The notes beneath the pieces are model-generated. The model was not told the origin of the DNA. It saw only the letters and a list, made by a program, of their open reading frames with translations, and made no database searches. A stretch of DNA of 64,000 nucleotides from assembly GCF_030014955.1 (NCBI RefSeq), contig NZ_JAGRPV010000001.1:8457501-8521500 (forward strand). The letters run 5' to 3'. The position numbers were made by a program, and so were the translations under genes. The stretch comes from Cohnella hashimotonis (GTDB taxonomy: Bacteria; Bacillota; Bacilli; Paenibacillales; Paenibacillaceae). Of the stretch, positions 33,353 through 43,077 are shown one piece after another. How positions within the stretch are numbered: position 1 is the first letter of the stretch; the number at the start of each line of letters is the position of its first letter.

Positions 33353-34927
33353 ATGAAGCCGACGATAAAAAATGCATGGCTGGCAACCGTACTTTTGACA
33401 GCGATTACAGGTACTGCGGCATGCGGGGGAAACGGCAACAATAGCGCGACTCCGGCAGACAATGGCGCAAATGGCGCGACGCAGGCGAGCTCCCAGGGAG
33501 CGGACAAGACGGGGGATAGCGGCGAGCCGCTCTCTATCCAGATGTTCGCCGGACTGTACAATGAAGTGCCAGACATGAACGACGCCTTCTGGACGGAGTG
33601 GCAGAAGCAGACGAACACCAAGCTGAACGTCGAGTGGGTGCCGTCGGGCGATCTCGACACGAAGCTGGACCTGCTGCTGGCCTCGGCGCAGCTGCCGGAG
33701 GTGCTGGCGGCGCCGGACTTCAAGCGGCCGACGCTGATCAACGCAATCAAGGGCGGCGCGTTCTGGGATCTGACGCCGTTCCTCGGAGACTTCAGCAAGT
33801 ACCCGAACCTGAAGAACAACGTGCCGGAGAACGCTTATAAGTACCGGACGATCGACGGCAAGATTTATTCGCTGCCCGGCTCCCGCTCGCAGATCGACCC
33901 GGGCATCAAAATCCGCAAGGATTGGCTGGACAAGCTGAATATTCCGGTGCCGACGACGCTGGACGAGTATGCGGACGCACTGGTCAAGATAACGAAGGGC
34001 GATCCGGACGGCAACGGGCGCGCAGACACGCTCGGCCTGATCGGCGGCGGCGTCATCATCAGCGACGGCGACGCATCCTTCGCCTCGGCGTTCGGGGCGA
34101 TGGAGCCGACTTACAACGACGAGGGCGGGCTCATTTACACGAACCTGAATCCGGGTTACACGGACGCCATCGCTTACTTCCGCAAAATGTACGAGATGGG
34201 CGCGCTGTCCAAGGAGTTTTCCGTCATGAAGCGCACGCAGGCCCAGGACCTGTTCACGACCGGCCGCGCCGCCTCCTATACCCGCAGCATCTGGTGGGAC
34301 AAGGAATGGGAGGACCTGATCAAGAAAAACGGCCAGCCCGACGCGAAGATTCTCAACCTGACGCTCAAGGGGCCCAAAGCGTACGCGGTCAATCTGACGC
34401 TCGGCGGCACCGGCAGCTTCCTTATTTCCAAAAAGGTGCCTGAGGAAAAGGTATGGAAGCTGCTCGACTACTTCGAGAAGACGGCTTCGACGGAGATGAG
34501 CGATCTCGCCTACTACGGCATCGAAGGCGTGCACCATACGGTCGAGGGCGGCCAGAAGGTGCTGACGGAGCAGGGCGTGAAGGAAGTCAACACGACCAGT
34601 AAAAACGCGGGCGTCCTGGCCACCCAGAAGTGGGGCAAGGTCATCAGCGCGTCGGGCGACAAGGCGTACAACGACGCCAAGATCGCAGAGGTGCAGAACT
34701 TTGGCGAGATCGGGAGCATCGACCCGTTCGCCTACCTGATCTCCGACACCTGGAACGACGTCTGGGCGAAATATCAGAACGAATGGAAGTCCACGGTGAC
34801 GCAGGCGATCGTCGGACAGATCACGATGGACCAGTACAAGCAGTTCGTCGACAAGATCAACAATCTGCCGGAAGCCAAAAAGGCGTATAAGGAATTCGCC
34901 GAGAACTTTAAAGCGATGAACCCGTAA
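33353..34927 (+). CDS. ABC transporter substrate-binding lipoprotein, LplA-like
   Basis: A 524-residue oligosaccharide-binding lipoprotein. The lipobox is GTAAC with acylated C24, followed by an Asn/Ala/Thr linker. The mature part shows LplA-family features: NDAFWTEWQKQTN, LPEVLAAPDF, a calcium-like loop DPDGNGRADT and late KAYKEFAENFKAMNP. GGGGAGG precedes the ATG at 33353. The permeases that match it, LplB/LplC types, are on the other strand at 39734-41584, so the system is split around the locus. Confidence 0.9.
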   Translation: MKPTIKNAWLATVLLTAITGTAACGGNGNNSATPADNGANGATQASSQGADKTGDSGEPLSIQMFAGLYNEVPDMNDAFWTEWQKQTNTKLNVEWVPSGDLDTKLDLLLASAQLPEVLAAPDFKRPTLINAIKGGAFWDLTPFLGDFSKYPNLKNNVPENAYKYRTIDGKIYSLPGSRSQIDPGIKIRKDWLDKLNIPVPTTLDEYADALVKITKGDPDGNGRADTLGLIGGGVIISDGDASFASAFGAMEPTYNDEGGLIYTNLNPGYTDAIAYFRKMYEMGALSKEFSVMKRTQAQDLFTTGRAASYTRSIWWDKEWEDLIKKNGQPDAKILNLTLKGPKAYAVNLTLGGTGSFLISKKVPEEKVWKLLDYFEKTASTEMSDLAYYGIEGVHHTVEGGQKVLTEQGVKEVNTTSKNAGVLATQKWGKVISASGDKAYNDAKIAEVQNFGEIGSIDPFAYLISDTWNDVWAKYQNEWKSTVTQAIVGQITMDQYKQFVDKINNLPEAKKAYKEFAENFKAMNP

Positions 34928-34956
34928 ACGCGGCAAAACAAGACTCACAGAAAAGC

Positions 34957-34989
34957 GGAAGGCGACCGGCCGGGAGCCGGTTGCCTTCC
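34957..34989 (+). terminator. Hairpin after the binding-protein gene
   Basis: A 14-bp stem with one G-T pair (34957-34970 with 34976-34989) and a five-base loop; the following T-run is weak. Likely partial terminator before the regulator gene. Confidence 0.65.
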
Positions 34990-35030
34990 TTGTCTGTCGC
35001 GCCCCAACCGCCGTTCCGAGGGAGGTCCCC

Positions 35031-37361
35031 ATGAAGCCGCTGCTGAACAAAGTCCGACAAGCCGCCTACCGGGCGTTTCCGCGATCGAATTATTTCAGAA
35101 GGCTCGTCTGGCTGGGATGCGTCTCCGTGACGGTTCCGATCCTGATCCTGGGCCTCGCTTATTACCGGTACTCCGTGAACAAGATCGAGGAGCAGTTCCA
35201 GGCGGACAGCCGCACCTCCCTGACGCTGCTTCAGGAGCGAACGGAGAACTTGATGACGGACATCGAATACCAGTCGATGCAGCTTGCCGCGAACGCCACG
35301 ATCCGTTCCTGGCTGGGCAGGCCGGGCTTCGCCGAACAATACGTGATTCAATTGAGCATGCTAGACCTGATGACCGTGCAAAAAAACGCGAGCAGCCTCG
35401 TGCAGGATATCGTCTTCTACGCCAGCGCATCGGATACGGTGTTGTCCAACGCCTATGGGAAATCGACGCTCGCTGACTCGCCCGAGCGCGTTAATATAGC
35501 GGCGGTCCTGAAGGGGACGCGCAGCGAGGGCTGGACCTACCTGCCGGCGTACGCGAGCAACGGCTATATCTCGTACGTTCGCCAGCTTCCGGTCATGCGG
35601 ACGGGGCAGCCGATGGGCGCGTTGATCTACGAGCTGAAGGCGGCGGATCTCGGCCGGCAGCTGTTCCAGTCGGGCGTGCCTGCGGGCGAAGAGTCTTATG
35701 CCGTTGTGGATGCGGACGGCACGATCCTGCTGCACTCCTCGGACGCGTCTCTTCTGGGCAAGCGAGCCGACACGATCGAGCTGTTCCGGAGCGTCCTGTC
35801 CGGCAGCGGCGGCGAGGGACAGTTCGTCATGGGGGAAGCGGACGGCGGGAAGGTGCTGACGGCGACGTACAAGACGGCGCTGGGGCGGACTTATATCTCA
35901 ATGCTGCCGGAAAGCGCGATCGCGGGCCAGCTGAACTGGATGCGGCTGTTCGTCTTGGGCTCGGTGCTCGTCATTTTGATCTTCGGCATCGTGCTGACCG
36001 TCGCTTCGTCCAAGTTCGCCTATAGTCCGATCGACAAGCTCATCTTGTACGGCCGGCAGCTGCGGCACGGTCAGGGCACGGCGGGAGGGAGCAACGAGAT
36101 TGGCTATATCCGTTCCAGTCTCGCCTACCTGAACGACCAGGCTGAGTCGCTGCGAGCGTATATCGAGCGGATCCAGCCGGATTTGCGAGACCGCTTCGTG
36201 CTCAAGCTGCTGACGGCGTCCGCGCCGCTAAGGCCGCAGAAGGTCGAGGCGGAGGCGCAGGCGTACGGGATGCCCGCGGCGGGAGGGTTCGCGGTGCTGG
36301 TCGTGCGGCCCGAGAATTTGTTCAAGGAGAAGCGGTTTTTGCCCAGCGAGGGACCGGTTATCGTTTTTGCGGTGAAAAACGTCATGCAAGAGTTGCTGCA
36401 AGGCGGTCCCTTCTCGAGCGGCTATGTGGTGGGCAAGGAAGACAAGGAGGCCGTCGCCGTGCTTCGCTGGGAAGCGCCCGTTCGCGAGGAGGAGGCCGCT
36501 TGTATGCTGGACGCCTATGCCGGCAGCGTATGCGAAGCGCTGAAGACGCATCTGTCGTTTACGGTATCGGTCGGCATCGGCGGCGTGCGCCAAGGCCTTC
36601 ATCTGCTGGCTGAGTCGTACCGTGAGGCCGAAGCCGCGCTCCAGCAGCGCCTTTTCGACGAGCATCGCCGGATCTTCCGCTACGACGCGCTGCCGGCCCC
36701 TTCGGGCAAGCTGGCGACGTTTAACTATCCGAAGGAGCTGGAGCTGGAGATTACGGAGCATCTGCTTCAAGGGGAGCTCAGTCTGGCGGAGGCGTCCCTG
36801 GGACGTTTTTACGAGCGCATCCGGCAATCCGAATCGTACAATACGGCGATGCACTGCTACCACATTCTGCTGTCGTCGATCATTCAGTCGCTTGAGGAGA
36901 TGGGCTACGGCGTGCTGGACAATCTCGGGGACAATCTGTTCGAGCAGCTCAAGGCGAGGCAGACGTATCGCGAGGTGCAGGAGTGGTTCGTGGAGTTTCT
37001 GTTTCCGATGCACCGGCAGATCACGGAGGAGAGCCGGGCGAACGCGACGCGGATCGCCGTGCAGCGGGTGTGCGCCTATATCGAGACGCATCAGGGCATG
37101 CCTTCGCTGATCGAATGCGCCGAATATGTGAGCATGAGCCCTTCGTACCTGAGCCGGCTGTTCAAGCAGGAGGCGGGCATGACGTTTATCGAGTACCTGA
37201 TGAAGTACAAGGTCGACCGCGCGAAAAAGCTGCTGGAGGAGACGAATCACAGCGTGGCGGAGATCGCTGAGCTCATCGGCTATTCCGAGCGCAACCTGAA
37301 CCGGGCGTTCCAGCGGCATCTGTCGATGTCGCCGAAGCAGTACAGGATGTCGCTGCGCTGA
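35031..37361 (+). CDS. Membrane-anchored AraC-family regulator, YesS-like
   Basis: A 776-residue protein that senses outside the cell and binds DNA inside without a phosphorelay. A transmembrane helix lies near 25-47 (LVWLGCVSVTVPILILGLAYY), a Cache-like extracellular domain to about 300, and a second helix near 304-326 (LFVLGSVLVILIFGIVLTV). A GGDEF-degenerate-looking middle region follows, then the AraC DNA-binding domain (about 675-776, ending FQRHLSMSPKQYRMSL). It probably senses the sugar or loaded binding protein and controls this locus. Confidence 0.9.
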   Translation: MKPLLNKVRQAAYRAFPRSNYFRRLVWLGCVSVTVPILILGLAYYRYSVNKIEEQFQADSRTSLTLLQERTENLMTDIEYQSMQLAANATIRSWLGRPGFAEQYVIQLSMLDLMTVQKNASSLVQDIVFYASASDTVLSNAYGKSTLADSPERVNIAAVLKGTRSEGWTYLPAYASNGYISYVRQLPVMRTGQPMGALIYELKAADLGRQLFQSGVPAGEESYAVVDADGTILLHSSDASLLGKRADTIELFRSVLSGSGGEGQFVMGEADGGKVLTATYKTALGRTYISMLPESAIAGQLNWMRLFVLGSVLVILIFGIVLTVASSKFAYSPIDKLILYGRQLRHGQGTAGGSNEIGYIRSSLAYLNDQAESLRAYIERIQPDLRDRFVLKLLTASAPLRPQKVEAEAQAYGMPAAGGFAVLVVRPENLFKEKRFLPSEGPVIVFAVKNVMQELLQGGPFSSGYVVGKEDKEAVAVLRWEAPVREEEAACMLDAYAGSVCEALKTHLSFTVSVGIGGVRQGLHLLAESYREAEAALQQRLFDEHRRIFRYDALPAPSGKLATFNYPKELELEITEHLLQGELSLAEASLGRFYERIRQSESYNTAMHCYHILLSSIIQSLEEMGYGVLDNLGDNLFEQLKARQTYREVQEWFVEFLFPMHRQITEESRANATRIAVQRVCAYIETHQGMPSLIECAEYVSMSPSYLSRLFKQEAGMTFIEYLMKYKVDRAKKLLEETNHSVAEIAELIGYSERNLNRAFQRHLSMSPKQYRMSLR

Positions 37362-37373
37362 GCGCGGACGAGA

Positions 37374-37403
37374 GAAGCCTGCCCGAAGAGGGCGGGCTTC
37401 TTT
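37374..37403 (+). terminator. Terminator after the membrane AraC regulator
   Basis: An 11-bp stem with one T-G pair (37374-37384 with 37390-37400), five-base loop and a short T-run. Confidence 0.75.
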
Positions 37404-37415
37404 GCCGTAGGGGAC

Positions 37416-37667
37416 GAGTTGCCGGGAAAGACCGTGCAACTCCGCACTACCCTCTGCTCGAGAGCTGAGATACCCGGAAAGACCGCGCAATTCCGCAATC
37501 CACCTTCGCTTGGGAGTGAGTTGCCTGGAAAAACCGTGCAACTCGGCAACTAACCTTTGCTTAGGAGCGAGTCACCCGGAAAAACCATGCAATTTCGCAA
37601 TCCACCTTCGCTTGGGAGTGAGTTGCCTGGAAAAACCGTGCAACTTCGCAAATAACCATCGCGCTGC
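37416..37667. repeat. Tandem array C: five units of exactly 51 bp
   Basis: Units start at 37416, 37467, 37518, 37569 and 37620, every step being 51 bp. The core is a dyad GAGTTGC-N13-GCAACTC in units 1 and 3 with GGAAA(A/G)ACC in its centre; units 2 and 4 carry matching variants, so odd and even units form two sub-types. The array fills the gap between two convergent genes (regulator and glycosidase). Confidence 0.88.
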
Positions 37668-39728
37668 CTAAGCTAAATCGCTTGCCCCCGTCCGGACGAG
37701 CAGGCACTCCCACACCTCCAGCTTCGGAATGTCGATGAAAGCCGCGCCATCTACCTCGCTATGCGGCAGCGCATCCTCCGCGATGAGGCGTTGCACGCCC
37801 GTGACGCGCCGGCCCGGGAGCCGCAGCTTCAGCGCAATATCGTGCAGCGGGAGGTTGGTGGCGAGCGGCCTTCTGCCGGCGCCGTTGACCAGGTGGACCA
37901 ATACGTAGTCGTCCCGTTCGAACAACGTGATCTGCAGCCCCTGATAGTTCGTGACTTCGACGAGCTTATCCTCGCCCAGGGCCAGGTCGATCGCGTTGGC
38001 GAGCAGCTGGTAATGCTCGCCGAGCTTGAATTCGTTGAGCATGCCGCTGAGCGAGAACGGGAAGTACAGGAAGCCGCCGAGACCGCTCCGGCGATGCAGC
38101 GCCAGCGGCAGGTCGGTGCGGATCACGGGCAGCGAAGCCCGTTCGGGCGGCGCGCCCACGCACTCGAGCGGGGCGAACGGCGGGACGAGCGTCGCCAGCA
38201 CCGCGGTCTCCGCCGTTGGCTGCGCATAGTAGACGGCGCCCCGCAGCGCGATCAGCTCCGTGTCCGCGAGCCCGGCCTGGAGCGGATTGTCCGCGCCCTC
38301 GAACCGCAGGTAGGCGGCCGACAGCAATTCTCCGGCGGCGCCCTGGTCGCGGACGCCGAGCAGGTCCCGCCATTCGGGCTTGTCGGCGGCATCGCCCTCA
38401 GTGATGACATGCCCGCCCGCGGCGGCATAGCCGGCCAGCGTGGCGGCCATGCCTTCGGTCAGCGCCAGCCCCTCCGGCGCGATCAGCGCCTTGTAGCGCG
38501 CGAGACGCTCCGGCGTCGCCTGCTCCTCGAGCAGTACGTCGAACGGGACCTGGCGGTTGATCAGGCCGTCCGCCCAGCCTTCGGCGGCTGCGTTCGCCGT
38601 CCACAGCAGCGCGACCTGCGCCAGCGTCCCGGCGCCGTCCATGTACGGCTCCACTTTGGCGACGTCATGGTTGAGCGCCGCGACCGTCTCCAGGATCCGC
38701 TTGTCGCCGATCGTCTCCGGGATGCCGGTGAGCGAATGCCAGATGCTGCCCCCGTGCGCAGGGATCTGCGACAGCCAGAAACGGTATTCCGCGGGCGGCA
38801 GGCCGGTGTGACGCCACTCCATCCCCGGACTGGAGTGTACGATGCCGAGCGGCGCGGGGACGCCGGGCGCGGAGCGGCCGAGCTTGATGCTGAGCGCAGG
38901 CTTCCAGAACTCCGGAATCCGGCGGTGGCCCTCGGACAGCACATCCTGCGGCTCCGTGCACAAGAGATCCGTCGTCTCCAGCCGATGGTACAGATTGTCC
39001 TTGTACAGGTTGTAGTACAGGATCATCTGAACTTCCGGCCGCTTGGCCTTGATGAAGCGATACATCTTGTCCATGTTGTCCCGGATGCACGCCGACGGCC
39101 AATCCGCCGCGAATTCGGCCTGGTCCACCGGCAGCGGGACGCCATACAGCCGCTCGTACTTGCGTTTGCAGATGCCGCACCAGCACGGGAGGAAATGCGG
39201 CGCGTTGAAAAAGACGGCGTCCACGTCGTAGCGCGACAACACCTCGTCCAACACCGGGACGGCGACGTCTTCGTTGCGATAGCCCGCATTCAAGCACGTG
39301 CTCATGAGAAGCGACCATGCGCCGGGGCGATGCGCGCCGATGATCTCCGGCTGTCCGTCCTGCTTTCGCACGAACCACCCCGGCCGTTTCAGATAGACGA
39401 TATCGTCCGTCTTGCTGAAGTCGAGCCGGGCGATGAAGCGGATGCCCTCGTCATGGCAGGCGTCTACGACGCCCTTCAGCAGATCGAAATCCTGCGGCAA
39501 ATATTCGTTGACATGATGGCCCTCGACCTCGGAAGGGTACCAGGCATAGATGCCGCCGACATTAAATACGAGGGCGGTCGCGCCGAGCTCTTTCATCTGG
39601 CGCGCCAGGCGGCGGGGCTCGATCAAATGCGTGTCCTTCACCTGCAGATTCGTCTGAATGATGCGTTGGGGTTTGTGCCACCAGCCGCGTTCGTTGTTTT
39701 CCAAAAGAGATCGACCTCCAGCATTCAT
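37668..39728 (-). CDS. Putative glycoside hydrolase with TIM-barrel and beta-galactosidase-like trimerisation domain
   Basis: A cytosolic protein of about 686 residues. The N-terminal half looks like a GHL6-type alpha-fucosidase/galactosidase-like barrel (LARQMKELGATALVFNVGGIYAWYPS, FIARLDFSKTD, DAVFFNAPHFLPCWC), followed by a GH42-like trimerisation domain (ALIAPEGLALTEGMAATLAGYAAAGGHVI) and a C-terminal beta domain. Two starts are possible: ATG at 39728, five bases after the permease stop, and TTG at 39704 with GGAGG ten bases upstream. It is the last gene of an operon with two permeases, so it acts on the imported sugar. Substrate unknown. Confidence 0.78.
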   Translation of the reverse strand: MNAGGRSLLENNERGWWHKPQRIIQTNLQVKDTHLIEPRRLARQMKELGATALVFNVGGIYAWYPSEVEGHHVNEYLPQDFDLLKGVVDACHDEGIRFIARLDFSKTDDIVYLKRPGWFVRKQDGQPEIIGAHRPGAWSLLMSTCLNAGYRNEDVAVPVLDEVLSRYDVDAVFFNAPHFLPCWCGICKRKYERLYGVPLPVDQAEFAADWPSACIRDNMDKMYRFIKAKRPEVQMILYYNLYKDNLYHRLETTDLLCTEPQDVLSEGHRRIPEFWKPALSIKLGRSAPGVPAPLGIVHSSPGMEWRHTGLPPAEYRFWLSQIPAHGGSIWHSLTGIPETIGDKRILETVAALNHDVAKVEPYMDGAGTLAQVALLWTANAAAEGWADGLINRQVPFDVLLEEQATPERLARYKALIAPEGLALTEGMAATLAGYAAAGGHVITEGDAADKPEWRDLLGVRDQGAAGELLSAAYLRFEGADNPLQAGLADTELIALRGAVYYAQPTAETAVLATLVPPFAPLECVGAPPERASLPVIRTDLPLALHRRSGLGGFLYFPFSLSGMLNEFKLGEHYQLLANAIDLALGEDKLVEVTNYQGLQITLFERDDYVLVHLVNGAGRRPLATNLPLHDIALKLRLPGRRVTGVQRLIAEDALPHSEVDGAAFIDIPKLEVWECLLVRTGASDLA

Positions 39729-39733
39729 GAAAT

Positions 39734-40609
39734 TTATCCCTTCACCGAGCCGAGCATGACGCCCTTCGCGAAGTGCTTTTGCAGGAACGGGTAAACGAGC
39801 AGGATCGGCGCCATCGCCAGCATGATGGAGGCCATGCGGATCGTCTCCTGAGGGACCGAGCGCTCGTCCCCTCCCGCGCCGGCCATGCCGGCGTTGTCCG
39901 AGTCGATGACGAGTGTCTTGACCAGCACCTGCAGCGTCCACTTCTTGGCGTCGGACAGATAGATAAGCGCGTTGAAGTACGTATTCCAGTGGGACACGGC
40001 GAAGAACAGCGTGAACGCCGCGACCGCCGGCATGGACAAGGGCAGGACGACGCGCAGGAAAACGCCGATGTCCGAGCAGCCGTCGATGCGGGCGGCGTCC
40101 TCCAGCTCCGAGGGCAGCGACTCCAGGAAGCTCTTGATGATGATGAGGCTCCAAGCGTTGGTCAGGACCGGCCAGATGAGCGACCAGTAAGAGTTTAGCA
40201 GCCCGAGGTTTTGCACCAGCAGGTAATTAGGCACGATACCCGCGCTGAAGACGAGCGTGAAGATGACGAAGCCCATCATCGGGCCGCGTCCTGGCACATC
40301 CTTCTTGGTCAGCACATAGGCGAGGGAGAAGGTGACGATCAGATTCAGAATCGTGCCGACGGCGGTGATGAAGACGGTGCTTTTCAACGCATTGAGGAAG
40401 CTGTCCGTCGATAAAATGTAGGAATAGGCGGCCAGCGACCATTTTTCCGGGAACAGATAGAAACGTAGCGGCACGTACACGTCAGGGTCCGTAAAAGAGA
40501 CACTGAACACGTATAGGAACGGAAATACGCATACGAGGGAAATGAGGGCGAGCAGCGCGTAGTTGATCCAGTCGAACGCCGTCATTTTTTTGCGGGATAC
40601 GAAGCTCAT
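39734..40609 (-). CDS. Carbohydrate ABC transporter permease, LplC/YtcP type
   Basis: A 291-residue membrane subunit with six helices. The EAA loop reads LEDAARIDGCSDIGVFLRV and the end VMLGSVKG is typical of the LplC group. It lies 21 bases after the LplB-type subunit and five bases before the glycosidase. Its lipoprotein partner is probably the one encoded at 33353. Confidence 0.92.
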   Translation of the reverse strand: MSFVSRKKMTAFDWINYALLALISLVCVFPFLYVFSVSFTDPDVYVPLRFYLFPEKWSLAAYSYILSTDSFLNALKSTVFITAVGTILNLIVTFSLAYVLTKKDVPGRGPMMGFVIFTLVFSAGIVPNYLLVQNLGLLNSYWSLIWPVLTNAWSLIIIKSFLESLPSELEDAARIDGCSDIGVFLRVVLPLSMPAVAAFTLFFAVSHWNTYFNALIYLSDAKKWTLQVLVKTLVIDSDNAGMAGAGGDERSVPQETIRMASIMLAMAPILLVYPFLQKHFAKGVMLGSVKG

Positions 40610-40630
40610 GCGAAATGCCCCTTTCTGGCC

Positions 40631-41584
40631 TTAGTAGATGCCTTCCTGGCCGGATTTTTTGACGATATAGTTGGATGCCATCACGAGAACGAAACCGACG
40701 ACACCCTTGAACATACCGACCGTCACGCCCGTGCTGATCTGTCCGCGCAGGATGCCCTGCGTGTAGGCGTAAGTGTCGAACACCTCGGCTACCTGCATAA
40801 CCAGCGGGTTCATCATAAGCAGCATTTGCTCGAAGCCGACGTCCGCCATCTGGCCGAGGCGCAGAATGAGCAGAATGAGGATCGTGGGGCGGATCGCGGG
40901 CAACGTGATATGCCAGATCTGGCGAAACCGGCTCGCGCCGTCCACGACCGCCGCTTCGTACCGCTGCGGGTCGACGCCCGCCATCGCGGCGAGGAAGATG
41001 ATCGTGCCCCAGCCGGCTTCCTTCCACATCGTCTGCGCCGTGATGAGGCCCCAGAAGTACTTCGATTCGGAAAGGAAGCTGATGGGCTCGTGTCCGGCTT
41101 CGCCGATCAGCTTGTTGACGATGCCGACGTCGGTGGACAAGACGAAAAAGGTCATGCTCGCCACGACGACCCAGGACAGGAAATGCGGCAGGTAGACGAT
41201 GGATTGGTTGAAGCGCTTGAAGGCGCCGTGCCGCACTTCGTTCAGCATAAGGGCGAGCAGGATGGGCAGCGGGAACATGAAAACGAGCCCGAAGACGTTG
41301 ATGGCGAACGTGTTGCGCAGCATGATGTAGAAGTTGCTGTCGGCGAACAGGTCGGCAAAATGCTTGAAGCCCACCCACTCGCTGCCCGCGAAGCCCGAGT
41401 AGGGATTGTAGTCCTTAAATGCGAGCAGCAGACCCCACAGCGGGGTGAGCTTGAACAAAATAAAAAACAGCACGCCCGGCAGCGCGAGCACATACATCGC
41501 CCGATGTTTGACGATGCGCGCGCCGAGCCGGGACCAATAGCCTTTTTCCTTTCGGACCGGCAATGCGGCTAACGCCTTCTCCAT
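40631..41584 (-). CDS. Carbohydrate ABC transporter permease, LplB/YteP type
   Basis: Membrane subunit of about 317 residues. After a basic N-terminus it begins its first helix at YVLALPGVLFFILFKLTPLWG and has the EAA loop YEAAVVDGASRFRQIWHI. The ATG at 41584 follows GAGG; a GTG at 41596 is in frame but coincides with that ribosome binding site. First gene of the permease-permease-glycosidase operon. Confidence 0.92.
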   Translation of the reverse strand: MEKALAALPVRKEKGYWSRLGARIVKHRAMYVLALPGVLFFILFKLTPLWGLLLAFKDYNPYSGFAGSEWVGFKHFADLFADSNFYIMLRNTFAINVFGLVFMFPLPILLALMLNEVRHGAFKRFNQSIVYLPHFLSWVVVASMTFFVLSTDVGIVNKLIGEAGHEPISFLSESKYFWGLITAQTMWKEAGWGTIIFLAAMAGVDPQRYEAAVVDGASRFRQIWHITLPAIRPTILILLILRLGQMADVGFEQMLLMMNPLVMQVAEVFDTYAYTQGILRGQISTGVTVGMFKGVVGFVLVMASNYIVKKSGQEGIY

Positions 41585-41676
41585 GATCCGAAGCACCTCG
41601 TTTCCGTCCGCTGGCGGACCTAATCTGGATCTGCCTCCAGTGTAGGCGCGCGGCGATCAGCGGAATACGGACATAA

Positions 41677-41708
41677 ATTGAAAAGGACCGGCTGCGTCAG
41701 CCGGTCCT
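41677..41708 (-). terminator. Hairpin terminator, minus strand
   Basis: A perfect 10-bp stem (41684-41693 with 41699-41708) with a five-base loop, followed on the minus strand by TTTTCAATTT. It would end transcription that enters from the MBL gene through array D. Confidence 0.65.
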
Positions 41709-41838
41709 GCGTTTATGCAATTGATGTCCGCGCTCCGCAAGGGGCGGCCGGACGGAAGAAGCCCGGCATGGCGCGGGTAAATTAGCGGTGGAGCGGTAGC
41801 TTGGCGGGCCGCGGGAAAGAAATGTCCGGTTTGCGGGA

Positions 41839-42262
41839 GCTCAAAAATGCGCTATCCCGCGGTTTATCAAGGTCAGCGCCTCACCCGTCGCCCTGCAATG
41901 CTTGCGGTCAGGACCTCAACCGCCGTCCTACAACGCCCGCGGTCAGCGCCTCGCCCGCAGCCTCGCATATGCCCCGCTGTAGCTCAAAATTGCGTTATTA
42001 TGCAACGGCCGCGGCCAGCGCATCACTAGCCACCTCGTATAAGCTCCGTTGTAGCTCAAAATTGCGCTATTCTGCAACGCCCGCGGTCAGCACCTCACCC
42101 GCCGCCACGCATAAGCCCCGTTGCAGCTCAAAATTGCGCTATTCTGCAACGCCCGCGGTCAGCACCTCTCCCGCCGCCACGCATAAGCCCCGCTGTAGCT
42201 CAAAATTGCGCTATTCTGCAATGCCAGCGGCGAGCGCCTCACCCGCCTCCGTAATAGCTCAA
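41839..42262. repeat. Tandem array D: 72-bp units with a TTGC-N8-GCAA core
   Basis: GCTCAAAATTGCG begins at 41982, 42054, 42126 and 42198, three steps of exactly 72 bp; an end copy at 42257 is shortened and older, more diverged units reach back to 41839 (two steps of about 71.5). The core TTGCGCTATTCTGCAA has TTGC and GCAA arms. Between cores the text is GC-rich and repeats CGCGGTCAGC and CCACGCATAAGCCCCG. Confidence 0.85.
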
Positions 42263-42309
42263 AACAGGTCGGTGTCGGCGATTACTTTTCCGCTCAGTGA
42301 CGCGTCCGC

Positions 42310-43077
42310 TCAGTGACGCGGAACGGCCAGCTCCTCGAACGAACGCGCGAGCTCCCCCAGCCCCTCCGTCAACGCCTCGCCCGCCATCGGCTTGCCGTGG
42401 CCGGTGATCGCGGCAGCCGGCTTTAACGCTTCCAGCTTACGGACGGACTCGGCGGCATGGCGCCAGTCAAAAGTGAAGTACGGCGGAGGACCGTGTATCT
42501 CCTCTTCCTGCAAGAGCACCGCGAACGCGGACGTTTGCTTCACGGTGATAAAGGCATCGCCGGCCACCACTGTCCGGTCGCGCTCGCGGAAGAGCGAGAT
42601 ATGCCCCTCTGTGTGACCGGGCGTATGCACCCAGCGCCAATCCGGCAATGTCGGGACCGTACCATCCTCGGGCAGCGGACGTACCTCGCCCGAGATGTCG
42701 ATGCCTTTGTGCGGATACAACGGGGAGATTCGCGCCATGAGCCCGCCCCCGACGTCGGGATCCGCTTCCGGGTAGTCGGCTTGTCCGGTCAAGTACGGCA
42801 GCTCCAACTCATGCGCATACACGGGCACGCGCCAGCGCGCAAGCAGCGGTCGGAGCGAGCCGACGTGGTCGAAGTGGCCGTGCGTCAGCACGATCGCTCC
42901 AGGCGGCGCATCTCCAAATCTGGCGGCAGCCGCTTCGACGATGACGTCCGCGCAGCCGGCGACGCCGGCGTCGATCAGCGTCCATTCCCGTCCGCCCGGC
43001 TCGCCGATCAATACGACGTTCGCAATCAGCGTCCGCACGCCGTGCACGTCGGAGGGGAGTCGATTTTCGATGTTCAT
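42310..43077 (-). CDS. Metallo-beta-lactamase-fold hydrolase
   Basis: A 255-residue hydrolase with the zinc-binding motif THGHFDHVG (H66, H68, D70, H71), HTPGHTEGHISL and GDAF for the remaining ligands. The substrate is unknown; the group includes glyoxalase II-like and lactonase-like enzymes. GAGAGG precedes the ATG at 43077, and the in-frame start at 43164 is less likely. Single-gene unit. Confidence 0.88.
   Translation of the reverse strand: MNIENRLPSDVHGVRTLIANVVLIGEPGGREWTLIDAGVAGCADVIVEAAAARFGDAPPGAIVLTHGHFDHVGSLRPLLARWRVPVYAHELELPYLTGQADYPEADPDVGGGLMARISPLYPHKGIDISGEVRPLPEDGTVPTLPDWRWVHTPGHTEGHISLFRERDRTVVAGDAFITVKQTSAFAVLLQEEEIHGPPPYFTFDWRHAAESVRKLEALKPAAAITGHGKPMAGEALTEGLGELARSFEELAVPRH

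Noticed and set aside
37668..40154. Long 828-codon version of the minus-strand glycosidase
   Set aside because: The extra upstream part overlaps the permease gene in another frame; starts at 39728 or 39704 fit the operon and ribosome binding sites.
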